Below, piece by piece: positions 15,861-25,039 of a stretch of DNA of 64,000 nucleotides. Position 1 is the first letter of the stretch. Each line of letters starts with the position of its first letter. Below the pieces are notes generated by a model. It saw nothing but the letters and a program-made list of their open reading frames with translations. It did not search any database and was not told the DNA's origin. Position numbers and translations under genes: made by a program. The DNA is from Glutamicibacter creatinolyticus (GTDB taxonomy: Bacteria > Actinomycetota > Actinomycetes > Actinomycetales > Micrococcaceae): assembly GCF_006094275.1 (NCBI RefSeq), contig NZ_CP034412.1, forward strand, positions 620,001-684,000, read 5' to 3'.

Positions 15861-17402
15861 GTGAAACTCGAACTGCGGGGAATCTCCAAGGCCTTCGGTT
15901 CCTTCTATGCCAACAAGGGCATAGACCTGGTGGTCGATGACGGGCAAATCCACTGCCTGCTCGGCGAGAACGGCGCCGGCAAATCCACACTGATGAACGT
16001 GCTCTACGGGCTCTACGAGCCCACCGAGGGGCAGATCCTGGTCGACGACCAGCCGGTGGAGTTCAGCGGCCCGGGCGACGCGATGGCCGCGGGCATCGGC
16101 ATGGTGCACCAGCACTTCATGCTGATCCCGGTCTTCACCGTGGCCGAGAACGTGGCGCTGGGTTCGGAGGCCACCAAGGCCGCCGGCGTGCTGGACCTGG
16201 ATGTCACCCGGGCCAAGATCCGGGAGATTTCCGAACGCTATGGCTTCCACGTGGATCCGGACGCGCTGGTGGAGGACCTGCCGGTGGGCGTGCAGCAGCG
16301 CGTGGAAATCATCAAGGCGCTGGTGCGCGAGGCCAAGGTGCTGATCCTGGATGAGCCCACCGCGGTGCTCACCCCGCAGGAAACCGACGAGCTGCTGGAG
16401 ATCATGCGCCAGCTCAAGGCCAACGGCACCTCGATCGTGTTCATTTCCCACAAGCTGCGCGAGGTCAAGGCGGTCTCCGATGTGATCACCGTGATCCGCC
16501 GCGGCGAGGTCGTGGGCAGCGTCGAACCGGACACCGACACCACCGAACTGGCCAACCTGATGGTGGGGCGCTCGGTTCAGCTGACCCTGCAGAAGGAGCC
16601 GGCGGTGCCCGGGGAGGCGACCTTCCAGGTGCGCGACCTGTCCGTCGTCGACGAGGCCGGCACCACCACCCTGGACCAGGTGTCCTTCGACATCCGCCAG
16701 GGCGAGATCCTGGCCGTGGCCGGCGTGCAGGGCAACGGCCAGACCGAACTGACCGAGGCGATCCTGGGCACCCAGGCGGTCACCGGCGGCTCGGTGAAGC
16801 TGCAGGGCAAGGAGCTGATCGGCCAGAGCGTGAAGCAGGTGCTGCGCTCCGGGGTCGGCTTCGTGCCCGAGGACCGTTCCGTGCACGGGCTGGTCGCCGA
16901 GTTCTCCATAGAGGAGAACCTGGTGCTGGACCTGTACGACCGTGCCCCCTTCGCCAAGGGGGTGTCGATGAACCTGGGCGAGCTGCGGCGCAATGCCGCC
17001 AAGCAGATCCAGGACTTCGACGTGCGCACCGACAACCAGCTGAACCCGGCCTCCAGCCTCTCGGGAGGCAACCAGCAGAAGGTGGTGATGGCGCGCGAGC
17101 TTTCCCGCCCGCTGAAGCTGTTCATCGCCTCGCAGCCCACCCGCGGCGTGGATGTGGGCTCGATCGAATTCCTGCACCGGCGGATCGTGGCCGAACGCGA
17201 CGCCGGCACCCCGGTGATGATCGTGTCCACCGAGCTGGATGAGGTGATGGAGCTGGCCGATCGGATCGCGGTGCTCTACAAGGGCCGGGTCAACGGGATC
17301 GTGCCGGCCGGAACCCCACGCGAGGTGCTGGGACTGATGATGGCCGGGGTATCGGCCGAGGAAGCCATGGCGCAACACCAGGCGGAAGGAGAAGGCCAGT
17401 GA
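15861..17402 (+). CDS. Nucleoside ABC transporter, tandem ATP-binding protein
   Basis: This protein powers the nucleoside importer with two fused ABC domains. The first has a complete Walker A (GENGAGKST, residues 35-43), a signature region and Walker B (LILDEPTAVLT). The second begins at about residue 288 with GVQGNGQTE, where Gln replaces the Walker Lys; such degeneracy is normal for the second half in the sugar/nucleoside (RbsA/YufO) group. Its SGGNQQK signature and a DVGS segment follow. The start is GTG with a GGTGGG-like ribosome site. The stop overlaps the next gene's GTG, showing tight coupling. The 513-residue length fits the family. Confidence 0.93.
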   Translation: MKLELRGISKAFGSFYANKGIDLVVDDGQIHCLLGENGAGKSTLMNVLYGLYEPTEGQILVDDQPVEFSGPGDAMAAGIGMVHQHFMLIPVFTVAENVALGSEATKAAGVLDLDVTRAKIREISERYGFHVDPDALVEDLPVGVQQRVEIIKALVREAKVLILDEPTAVLTPQETDELLEIMRQLKANGTSIVFISHKLREVKAVSDVITVIRRGEVVGSVEPDTDTTELANLMVGRSVQLTLQKEPAVPGEATFQVRDLSVVDEAGTTTLDQVSFDIRQGEILAVAGVQGNGQTELTEAILGTQAVTGGSVKLQGKELIGQSVKQVLRSGVGFVPEDRSVHGLVAEFSIEENLVLDLYDRAPFAKGVSMNLGELRRNAAKQIQDFDVRTDNQLNPASSLSGGNQQKVVMARELSRPLKLFIASQPTRGVDVGSIEFLHRRIVAERDAGTPVMIVSTELDEVMELADRIAVLYKGRVNGIVPAGTPREVLGLMMAGVSAEEAMAQHQAEGEGQ

Positions 17403-18622
17403 GCCAGACCAAGACCGTGCAGCCGCCCAACGGCGGCGCCGCGCAGCAGGGCAACGACCTGTTCCGCAAGATCACCCAGGGCCCGGGCATGGTCTCGGTG
17501 CTGGGGGTGATCGTGGCCCTGGTGATCGGCGGGCTGCTGATTGCCGTGACCGACGAGAAGGTCATCAAGACCGCCGGGTATTTCTTCGCCCGGCCCACCG
17601 ACTTCCTCTCCGCGCTGTGGCATGCGGGCACCGAATCCTATGTGGCGCTGTTCAACGGCTCGATCTACAACTCGGCGCGCGGCTTCGCCCCGTTCCTGGA
17701 GACGTTGACCGTCTCCACGCCGCTGATCTGTGCCGGGCTGGGCGTGGCGCTGGCCTTCCGGGCCGGGCTGTTCAACATCGGCGCGCAGGGGCAGATCATC
17801 ATCGGCGCGACGATGGCCGCCTACGCCGGGTTCGCCTGGCACCTGCCGATCGTGCTGCACCTGCTGGTCGTGATCATCTTCGGCCTGCTCGGCGGCGCGA
17901 TCTGGGGCGGGCTGGTGGGCGTGCTCAAGGCCCGCACCGGCGCGCACGAGGTGATCCTGACGATCATGTTCAACTATGTGGCGCTGTACCTGCTGGACTA
18001 CCTGATGAACACCGCGGCGTTCCGCCGCCCCGGAGGCACCAACCCGATCTCCCCGGTGCTTGATTCCACCGCCGTCTTCCCGGCGCTGCCCGGTTCCCGG
18101 CTGCACCTGGGGTTCCTGATGGCGATCGCGCTGACCATTTTCGTGGCCTGGCTGCTCAAGCGCTCCACGCTGGGCTTTGAGCTGCGCGCGGTGGGGCACA
18201 ACCCGGCCGCCGCGCAGACCGCCGGGGTGAACGTGGCCCGCGCGACCATGCTGGCGATGGCGTTGGCCGGGGCGCTGGCCGGGGCCGCGGGCGTGGCGCA
18301 GGTGGCGGGCACCGAGAAGGTGCTCACCGCCGGGATCGCCGGGTCGCTGGGTTTTGACGCGATCACCGTGGCGCTGCTGGGCCGCTCCACCCCATGGGGC
18401 ACGTTCTTTGCCGGGCTGCTCTTTGGCGCCTTCCGCGCCGGCGCGGTGAACATGCAGATCTCCACCGGCACCCCGATCGACATCGTGCTGGTGGTCCAGT
18501 CCCTGATCGTGCTGTTCATTGCCGCCCCGCCGCTGGTGAAGGCGATCTTCGGCCTGAACAAGAAGAAGCGCGCGCGTGCCGCGTCCTCCAAGCGTCCCGT
18601 TTCGACTAAGGCTGGTGCCTGA
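17399..18622 (+). CDS. Nucleoside ABC transporter permease 1
   Basis: This inner-membrane permease belongs to the BPD_transp_2 family (YufP/NupP type). The 407 residues have a short charged N-terminus and about 9-10 hydrophobic segments, with the family's conserved GxxGANPxAAxxAGxN-like loop (VGHNPAAAQTAGVN). It ends with a Lys/Arg-rich tail. The GTG start overlaps the ATPase stop (GTGA) and its own stop overlaps the next ATG (ATGA). With permease 2 it forms the heterodimeric channel. Confidence 0.92.
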   Translation: MSQTKTVQPPNGGAAQQGNDLFRKITQGPGMVSVLGVIVALVIGGLLIAVTDEKVIKTAGYFFARPTDFLSALWHAGTESYVALFNGSIYNSARGFAPFLETLTVSTPLICAGLGVALAFRAGLFNIGAQGQIIIGATMAAYAGFAWHLPIVLHLLVVIIFGLLGGAIWGGLVGVLKARTGAHEVILTIMFNYVALYLLDYLMNTAAFRRPGGTNPISPVLDSTAVFPALPGSRLHLGFLMAIALTIFVAWLLKRSTLGFELRAVGHNPAAAQTAGVNVARATMLAMALAGALAGAAGVAQVAGTEKVLTAGIAGSLGFDAITVALLGRSTPWGTFFAGLLFGAFRAGAVNMQISTGTPIDIVLVVQSLIVLFIAAPPLVKAIFGLNKKKRARAASSKRPVSTKAGA

Positions 18623-19902
18623 TGACCGCACAGACTTTGCCTACCTCCGTGCTGCCCACCCGTCCGGCGGTGCCGATCAAGACCCCGGTGTTCCTGTCGG
18701 TGATTGCCGTGCTGGTGCTGGTGGGTTTTGGCCTGCTGGGCAGCAGCGAGGCCGCGCACTTCCGCCTCTCCAGCGCCGGGGACGCGTTCGAACTGCCCAC
18801 CCTGGTCTTCCCGGGCCAGGCCACCAACCTGGTGATCGGCGTGCTGCTGGCGGCCGGCGCGGTCTACTCCTGGGTGCGGCGCAGGCAGGGGCTGGCCACC
18901 GAACGCTGGATCGTGATCGTCTTCGCGGTCCTGTTCGTGCTCTCGTTCCTGGTCTGGGTGGTCTCCGGGGCTAACGTGACCACCATTTCGCTGGCCTCCC
19001 TGCTGGCCGGGGCCGTGGTGCTGGCCGTGCCGCTGGTCTTCGGTTCGCTGTCCGGAGTGCTGTGCGAGCGGTCGGGCGTGGTGAACATCGCCATTGAGGG
19101 CCAGCTGCTGGCCGGCGCCTTCACCGCCGCGATCGTTGCCTCCACCACCGGCAACGTGTTCGCCGGGCTGGTTGCCGCCGGTGTGGCCGGGGCCCTGGTC
19201 TCACTGATCCTGGCGCTGTTCTCCATCAAGTACCTGGTCAACCAGATCATCGTCGGCGTGGTGCTGAACGTGCTGGTCTCCGGGGTGACCGGGTTCCTGT
19301 TCACCACGGTGATGCAGCGCGACCCGGAACTGTTCAACTCGCCCGGGCGCCTGCCGATCATCGAGATTCCCGGGCTGAGCGCCATCCCGGTCATCGGTCC
19401 GATCCTGTTCAAGCAGTCCGTGGTCGGCTACCTGATGTACATCGCGGTGTTCCTGGTCTGGTTCGGGCTGTACAAGACCCGCTGGGGCCTGCGTGTGCGG
19501 GCGGTGGGCGAGCATCCCAAGGCCGCGGACACCCTGGGCATCAAGGTCAACGTGATGCGCTTTTGGAACGTCACCCTGGGCGGGATCGTGGCCGGCATCG
19601 GCGGCTCCTTCTTCACCCTGGTGGCCATCGACTCCTTCACCAAGGAGATCTCCGGCGGGCGCGGCTTCATCGCCCTGGCCGCGGTGATCTTCGGGCGCTG
19701 GAACCCGATCGGCGCGTTCATGGCGGCCCTGCTGTTCGGCTTCGCCGACAACCTGCAGGTGACCCTGACGATCATCGGCACCCCGGTGCCCAGCCAGTTC
19801 ATGGCGATGATGCCCTATCTGGTGACCATCTTCGCCGTGGCCGGATTGGTGGGCCGCTCCCGCGGCCCGGCCGCGGTGGGCGAACCGTACACGAAGGAGT
19901 AG
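18622..19902 (+). CDS. Nucleoside ABC transporter permease 2
   Basis: This is the second BPD_transp_2 permease of the nucleoside importer (YufQ/NupQ type). The 426-residue protein has an extra N-terminal hydrophobic portion (about residues 20-130). The conserved permease core follows, with NIAIEGQLLAGAF and the loop VGEHPKAADTLGIKVN. Translation is coupled to permease 1 (ATGA overlap). An AAGGAG near its end serves the next gene, cdd, so transport and salvage are produced together. Confidence 0.92.
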   Translation: MTAQTLPTSVLPTRPAVPIKTPVFLSVIAVLVLVGFGLLGSSEAAHFRLSSAGDAFELPTLVFPGQATNLVIGVLLAAGAVYSWVRRRQGLATERWIVIVFAVLFVLSFLVWVVSGANVTTISLASLLAGAVVLAVPLVFGSLSGVLCERSGVVNIAIEGQLLAGAFTAAIVASTTGNVFAGLVAAGVAGALVSLILALFSIKYLVNQIIVGVVLNVLVSGVTGFLFTTVMQRDPELFNSPGRLPIIEIPGLSAIPVIGPILFKQSVVGYLMYIAVFLVWFGLYKTRWGLRVRAVGEHPKAADTLGIKVNVMRFWNVTLGGIVAGIGGSFFTLVAIDSFTKEISGGRGFIALAAVIFGRWNPIGAFMAALLFGFADNLQVTLTIIGTPVPSQFMAMMPYLVTIFAVAGLVGRSRGPAAVGEPYTKE

Positions 19903-19904
19903 CC

Positions 19905-20489
19905 GTGCCGTCACAGCCCCGCGCGCAGGAAGATCCTGCGCAGATCCCGGTGCCCGAGGGCGGGCAGGAAGAGCGGATCTGGTCGCGGCTGCACGCCGCG
20001 GCCACCGCGGCCCTGGACAACGCCTATGTGCCGTACTCCAATTTCCAGGTCGGGGCCGCGGCCCTGAGCAGCGACGGGCGCCTGGTCTCCGGGTGCAACA
20101 TCGAAAACGCGGCCTACGGGGTGACCCTGTGCGCCGAATGCTCGATGCTCGGCCAGCTGTTCGCCACCGGCGGCGGAACCCTGGCCCACTTCCTGTGCCT
20201 GGGCCGCCCCGTCGGCGGGCAGGCGGAGCTGATCACCCCGTGCGGGCGCTGCCGGCAGCTGCTCTACGAGCACCGCGGCAACCCGCTGCGGATCAAGACC
20301 GCCCGCGGGGTGTGCAGCATCGACGAACTGCTGCCCGACGCGTTCGGGCCGCAGAACCTGGAACGCACCGGACACCGCGAACCCGCCGGGCCGGGCCCGG
20401 CACGAGCCGGGGCGCGGACACTACCTGAGACGCCTGCGCGGCAGAGCGCGCAGCAGGAGGAGGAGCAAGATGGCAATGGAGGCCTTTGA
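19905..20489 (+). CDS. cdd: Cytidine deaminase with C-terminal extension
   Basis: This enzyme deaminates cytidine and deoxycytidine to uridines. Start is GTG 19905, six to seven bases after AAGGAG and two bases after the permease stop. In the 194-residue product the zinc ligands Cys76, Cys113 and Cys116 and catalytic Glu78 (LCAE) are visible, with the PCGRCRQ motif. The core ends near residue 150; a further roughly 44 Pro/Ala/Glu-rich residues make it longer than the usual 130-150, and this tail overlaps the start of deoA by 20 bases. The tail could be real or a result of lost stop codons; the core assignment is secure. Confidence 0.92.
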   Translation: MPSQPRAQEDPAQIPVPEGGQEERIWSRLHAAATAALDNAYVPYSNFQVGAAALSSDGRLVSGCNIENAAYGVTLCAECSMLGQLFATGGGTLAHFLCLGRPVGGQAELITPCGRCRQLLYEHRGNPLRIKTARGVCSIDELLPDAFGPQNLERTGHREPAGPGPARAGARTLPETPARQSAQQEEEQDGNGGL

Positions 20490-21783
20490 CGCGGTTGAGG
20501 TGATCCGCACCAAACGCGACGGCGGGCGGCTGAGCCCGCAGATGATCGACTGGACCATCGACGCCTACACCCGCGGGGTGATCGCCGAGGAGCAGATGGC
20601 GGCGCTGAACATGGCGATCTTCCTGAACGGGATGGACCGGGCGGAAATCGCGCGCTGGACCACCGCGATGATCAACTCCGGACAGCGCATGGACTTCTCC
20701 ACGCTCACCGACGCCTCCGGGCGGCGCCTGGCGACCACCGACAAGCACTCCACCGGCGGGGTGGGGGACAAGATCACCCTGCCGCTGGCGCCCCTGGTGG
20801 CGGTGTTCGGGGTGGCGGTCCCGCAGCTGTCCGGCCGCGGGCTGGGGCACACCGGAGGCACCCTGGACAAGCTCGAGTCCATTCCCGGATGGCGGGCCAA
20901 CCTGAGCAATGAGCAGATGTTCGCCCAGCTATCCGAGGTCGGCGCCGTGATCTGCGCGGCCGGGGCGGGGCTGGCGCCGGCGGACAAGAAGCTCTATGCG
21001 CTGCGCGATGTCACCGGCACCGTGGAGGCCATCCCGCTGATCGCCTCCTCCATCATGAGCAAGAAGATCGCCGAGGGCACCGGCACCCTGGTGCTGGATG
21101 TGAAGGTCGGCTCCGGGGCGTTCATGAAGGACGAGGCCAGCGCGCGCGAACTGGCCACCACCATGGTCAACCTGGGCGCGGACGCGTCGGTGAACACCGT
21201 GGCGCTGCTGACCAACATGGACACCCCGCTGGGGCTGAGCGCCGGCAACGCGATCGAGGTCGCCGAATCGGTGCAGGTCCTGGCCGGCGGCGGCCCGCAG
21301 GACGTGGTTGAGCTGACCGTGGCCCTGGCCGAGGAAATGCTGGCCGGGGCCGGGGTGCGCGATGTGGACGTGCGCGCGGCGCTGAACGACGGGCGGGCGA
21401 TGGACAAGTGGCGGGCCATGATTTCCGCCCAGGGCGGGGACCCGGACGCGCCGCTGCCGCAGGCGAAGGAATCGCACACGATCTACGCCCCGGCCGAGGG
21501 CAGCGTGCTGCGCCTGGACGCGATGGACATCGGCCTGGCCGCCTGGACGCTGGGCGCCGGGCGGGCCCGCAAGGAGGATGCGGTGCAGGCCGGGGCCGGG
21601 GTGCAGCTGCACGTCAAGCCCGGGGCGCTGGTGCGCCGCGGACAGCCGATCGCCACCCTGCTGACCGACACCCCCCAAAAGATCGAGCGCGCCGCCGCGC
21701 TGGTGGAACGCTCCCTGGTGCTCGGGGCCGAATCCGACCGGGCCGACACCCGGCTGATCATCGAGCGCATCACCGCCAGCTAG
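20470..21783 (+). CDS. deoA: Thymidine / pyrimidine-nucleoside phosphorylase
   Basis: This enzyme splits thymidine, deoxyuridine or uridine with phosphate into base and (deoxy)ribose-1-phosphate. The 437-residue protein has the family phosphate and base motifs: KHSTGGVGDK (about residues 83-92), SGRGLGHTGGTLDKLES and KKIAEGT. A C-terminal alpha/beta domain with a lipoyl-like barrel segment follows. A strong AGGAGGAGGAG ribosome site lies before the ATG inside the cdd tail. Its place after cdd and the nucleoside importer explains its job in salvage. Confidence 0.94.
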   Translation: MAMEAFDAVEVIRTKRDGGRLSPQMIDWTIDAYTRGVIAEEQMAALNMAIFLNGMDRAEIARWTTAMINSGQRMDFSTLTDASGRRLATTDKHSTGGVGDKITLPLAPLVAVFGVAVPQLSGRGLGHTGGTLDKLESIPGWRANLSNEQMFAQLSEVGAVICAAGAGLAPADKKLYALRDVTGTVEAIPLIASSIMSKKIAEGTGTLVLDVKVGSGAFMKDEASARELATTMVNLGADASVNTVALLTNMDTPLGLSAGNAIEVAESVQVLAGGGPQDVVELTVALAEEMLAGAGVRDVDVRAALNDGRAMDKWRAMISAQGGDPDAPLPQAKESHTIYAPAEGSVLRLDAMDIGLAAWTLGAGRARKEDAVQAGAGVQLHVKPGALVRRGQPIATLLTDTPQKIERAAALVERSLVLGAESDRADTRLIIERITAS

Positions 21784-22124
21784 CGGCGTGAAACCCAGCC
21801 GCTGCACGGACACGGGCCGCCTGCCTCCACCACCGGTGGGAGCCGGCGGCCCGTGGCGTATGCCGCGCCGGATCGGTCCACGGCCTTGCCCTGGTGCAGG
21901 TGCGCAGTGCCGGTCAATCCGCTGGTGCGGCGGAACTTCTGCCCGGCGCGGTTCGTTGTGCCAAAGAGGGATTCTCCTGGCGCAACGGCCTCAACCCACG
22001 GGTGGAGACCGGACCGGCGCAGATCATCACTTTCGGGGGTGTGCGTGCCCGGCCCGGTGGGAGACAATGGAAGGCAGAAGCCCGGGGGACGGCTCCGGGC
22101 AGCGAGGAAGCGACGTACGCACCC
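21784..22124 (+). terminator. Intergenic region with terminator after deoA
   Basis: This 341-base gap holds an 11-base perfect inverted repeat (21811-21821 and 21845-21855), a likely end of the nucleoside operon. I see no gene in the rest. The DedA reading frame is open back to 21894, but nothing upstream of 22125 looks like DedA. Confidence 0.65.
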
Positions 22125-22814
22125 ATGGAAATGGTCAATGAGGCAATCATGCAGGCCGCCAGCGCCTGGTGGGTTTTGCCGTTGCTGTTTGCCTTCTGCC
22201 TGATCGACGGCGTGTTCCCGGTCGTTCCCTCGGAAACCTTCCTGGTGTCGCTGGCCGCGGTCGGCTTCGGCAGCGGCAGCCCCAACCTGCTGCTGATTTT
22301 TTTGATCGGGGTGGCCGGCGCCATCATCGGCGACCAGATCACCTTCCGGATTGGACGCAGCATCGGCTACCGGCAGTTCGCGTGGATGCGCTCGGGCCGG
22401 GCCAAGAAGGTGCTGGACTTCGCGGCCCGCAAACTGGAAACCTCCGGTGCGCTGCTGATCTTCACCGCCCGCTACATCCCGCTGGGGCGCGTGGCGGTGA
22501 ACCTGACCGCCGGGGCGACCGGCTACTCCTACCAGCGTTTCACGTTCTTCGACGTCATCGGGTGCATCACCTGGGGCGGCTACTCGGTGGGGATCGGCGC
22601 GGTCGCCGGAAACTGGCTGTCTGACAACAAGCTGCTGGGCGTGGTGCTCTCGGTGGCGATCGCCCTGGTGCTGGGGTTCATCATCGACCGGATCGTGAAC
22701 AAGATCCTGGAGGCGGTGCACCGCAAGCGACTGCGGCGGCTGCAGGCCGAGCGCGGCGGCGCGGAGGGAAAAGCCCGTGAAACCGTCCCGCCCGGTGAGC
22801 TGGACGCGAATTAA
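22125..22814 (+). CDS. DedA family membrane protein
   Basis: This is a polytopic DedA/SNARE-associated protein; members act in lipid carrier or envelope homeostasis, and this one's exact role is unknown. The 229 residues contain the conserved FPVVPSETFL start of the domain. The GDQITFRIGR and FTARYIPLGRVAVNLTAG motifs, the latter with the family's functional Arg residues, and four to five membrane spans follow. It has a basic C-terminal tail (HRKRLRRLQAER). ATG 22125 was chosen because it directly precedes the first helix; a GAGGAAG lies about 15 bases upstream, rather far. Confidence 0.9.
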   Translation: MEMVNEAIMQAASAWWVLPLLFAFCLIDGVFPVVPSETFLVSLAAVGFGSGSPNLLLIFLIGVAGAIIGDQITFRIGRSIGYRQFAWMRSGRAKKVLDFAARKLETSGALLIFTARYIPLGRVAVNLTAGATGYSYQRFTFFDVIGCITWGGYSVGIGAVAGNWLSDNKLLGVVLSVAIALVLGFIIDRIVNKILEAVHRKRLRRLQAERGGAEGKARETVPPGELDAN

Positions 22815-22905
22815 CCCGCAGCACCAATAACCGCCCCCAAGATGTGTCCTTTTCTTCAGCCGTGGTGGCTATCTGTCCGGCCCAAATGCGGCTAGGCTCG
22901 ACACT

Positions 22906-24120
22906 GTGACTGAAGAACTGATTCATCTTGCCTATGATCCCGAATTCGACTTCCGCGATCTGCCCAAAATCTCCCTGCACGACCACCTGGACGGTGGGCT
23001 GCGCCCGCAGACCATCATCGAACTGGCAGCCGAGGTGGGCCACACCCTGCCCGCGGACGACGCCGAATCACTGGGCGAATGGTTCCGTGAGTCCGCCGAC
23101 TCCGGGTCGCTGCCGCGCTACCTGGAAACCTTTGAGCACACCATCGCGGTGATGCAGACCAAGGGCGCCCTCAAGCGGGTGGCCAGCGAGTTCGTGGAGG
23201 ACCTGGTCGCCGACGGGGTCATCTACGGTGAGGTGCGCTGGGCGCCGGAACAGCACCTGGCCAAGGGGCTGAGCCTGGACGAGGCCGTGGAGGCGGTGCA
23301 GGCGGGCCTGGACGAGGCCGTGGAGCGGCTGACCGAGGAAGGCCACCTGATCCAGGTGGGCCAGCTGGTCACCGCAATGCGCCACGCCGATCGCGGCAAG
23401 GAGATCGCCGAGCTGGCGCTGCGCCACCGCGGCGACGGGGTGGTCGGCTTCGACATCGCCGGCGCCGAGGAGGGCTTCCCGCCCTCGCGCATGGCCGAGG
23501 CGTTCGACCTGCTGGCCGAGAACTTCTTCCCCACCACCGTGCACGCCGGTGAGGCGGCCGGGATCGACTCCATCAAGGAGGCCATCCTGGTCGGCCGCGC
23601 CCAGCGCCTGGGCCACGGGGTGCGCATCGCCGAGGACATCACCATCGAATTCGGTGGGGTGGACGATGAAGGCGAGCAGGTGGGGGAGGACACCGGCCTG
23701 GTTTCGCTGGGCCAGGTCGCCAACTGGGTGCGTGAACGCGGCATTCCGCTGGAAATCTGCCCGTCCTCGAACCTGCAGACCGGGGCGAGCGCCGGATTTG
23801 GCCAGGGCATCGAGAACCATCCGATCGACCTGCTGGTGCAGACCGGGTTCAACGTGACCATCTCCCCGGACAACCGGCTGATGAGCGGCACCACGCTCTC
23901 GGACGAGTACGAGCTGCTGGTGGAGGCGTTCGACTACGACCTGGAAGACCTGCTGGATCTGACCCTGAACGCCGCCGAGGCCGCCTTCGTGCCGCTGGAG
24001 GTGCGCGAGATGATGGTCGAGTACATCAACGACGCCTACGCGGACCTGCTGGACGACGAGGACGATGACTTCGACGATGAGTACGACGAAGACGACTTCG
24101 ACGAGGACGATGAGGACTAA
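22906..24120 (+). CDS. add: Adenosine deaminase with acidic C-terminal tail
   Basis: This zinc enzyme converts adenosine and deoxyadenosine to inosines. Zinc ligands His25 and His27 are in SLHDHLDGGL, and HAGEAAG, RLGHGVRI, EICPSSNLQT and SPDNRLMSGT carry the other metal, substrate and catalytic residues. The 404-residue protein ends in a run of about 25 Asp/Glu-dominated residues (about 380-404), which is not part of the fold. Start is GTG 22906, with TAGGCT 7 bases upstream and no ribosome site. It extends the purine side of the salvage genes located upstream. Confidence 0.94.
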   Translation: MTEELIHLAYDPEFDFRDLPKISLHDHLDGGLRPQTIIELAAEVGHTLPADDAESLGEWFRESADSGSLPRYLETFEHTIAVMQTKGALKRVASEFVEDLVADGVIYGEVRWAPEQHLAKGLSLDEAVEAVQAGLDEAVERLTEEGHLIQVGQLVTAMRHADRGKEIAELALRHRGDGVVGFDIAGAEEGFPPSRMAEAFDLLAENFFPTTVHAGEAAGIDSIKEAILVGRAQRLGHGVRIAEDITIEFGGVDDEGEQVGEDTGLVSLGQVANWVRERGIPLEICPSSNLQTGASAGFGQGIENHPIDLLVQTGFNVTISPDNRLMSGTTLSDEYELLVEAFDYDLEDLLDLTLNAAEAAFVPLEVREMMVEYINDAYADLLDDEDDDFDDEYDEDDFDEDDED

Positions 24121-24130
24121 GCATCCACCT

Positions 24131-24153
24131 CAGCCATCCACCGCGGGTGGCTG
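24131..24153 (+). terminator. Short terminator after add
   Basis: The imperfect inverted repeat CAGCCATCC...GGGTGGCTG lies 10 bases after the add stop. It is a plausible weak terminator before the methyltransferase gene. Confidence 0.5.
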
Positions 24154-24241
24154 AAACACGCACCGCGGGCCGGTGTCGGGTAATCCACGCGATTGCCCGG
24201 CGCCGGCCCGCCGTGCTTGGCAGCGGGGAGCAGTGAAAGGC

Positions 24242-24970
24242 ATGGGGGAGCAATACGCGGCCCGGCTCGTCGACCTCTACGACGCGGACAATCCCGACGG
24301 GCCGGATCATGACTACTACCGGGAGCTGGCTGCACGTCATGTGGCCAACAGCATCCTGGATCTGGGGTGCGGCACCGGAATCCTGACCGTCACCTTCGCC
24401 GGGCCGGGCCGGCAGGTCACCGGAGTGGACCCCTCCGCCGCGATGCTCGACTACGCCCGCCGCCGTCCCGGCGCCCAGGCGGTGCGCTGGGTCCACGGTG
24501 ACAGCCGACTGCTGCCGGATGGACCCTACGACCTCATGGTGATGACGGGCAACGTTGCCCAGCACATTGCCGATCCACAGTGGCAGCGGACCCTGTCGGA
24601 CCTGCGCGTCCGGGCGGCTGCCGGGGCGGTGCTGGCCTTCGAATCCCGGAACCCCGCGGCGCGGGCCTGGGAAACCTGGGGACAGGAGGAACCCGAAATC
24701 AGGCACACCCCGCACGGACCGCTGGCGGAACGGTGCACTGTCACCGAACAAGGCCAAGGGCGGGTCCTGCTGCGATTCGACAACCACTTTCTGGCCACCG
24801 GGGAGAGGATCGGGCAGGAAACGCTGCTGACCTTCCGCGACCGGTCCACCCTGGCACGGCAGCTGCACGCGGCGGGGTTCAAGGTCAGCGCGGTATGGGG
24901 CACCTGGCGGCGCACGCCCTTCCGGGGACACGAGCCGATCATGGTGTTCGAGGCGCGGGCGTGGAACTAG
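24242..24970 (+). CDS. Class I SAM-dependent methyltransferase
   Basis: This is a small Rossmann-fold methyltransferase with unknown substrate. The 242-residue protein has motif I LDLGCGTGILTV (SAM loop about residues 39-50), an acidic end of strand 2 (GVDPS), and a post-I stretch. A C-terminal half rich in beta segments resembles Methyltransf_25 plus a small extra domain. ATG 24242 was chosen; a GTG at 24233 is closer to a GGGGAG ribosome site and would add three residues. It stands alone between add and a convergent aldehyde dehydrogenase gene. Confidence 0.8.
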   Translation: MGEQYAARLVDLYDADNPDGPDHDYYRELAARHVANSILDLGCGTGILTVTFAGPGRQVTGVDPSAAMLDYARRRPGAQAVRWVHGDSRLLPDGPYDLMVMTGNVAQHIADPQWQRTLSDLRVRAAAGAVLAFESRNPAARAWETWGQEEPEIRHTPHGPLAERCTVTEQGQGRVLLRFDNHFLATGERIGQETLLTFRDRSTLARQLHAAGFKVSAVWGTWRRTPFRGHEPIMVFEARAWN

Positions 24971-24986
24971 GCAACAACGCACTGAC

Positions 24987-25013
24987 GGCGGCACCTTAGC
25001 TGAAGGTGCCGCC
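24987..25013. terminator. Bidirectional terminator
   Basis: Perfect 11-base arms (24987-24997 and 25003-25013) with a five-base loop lie between the convergent methyltransferase and aldehyde dehydrogenase genes. Confidence 0.8.
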
Positions 25014-25039
25014 CCGGAGTGCTGGTGTTTACTGGAACG

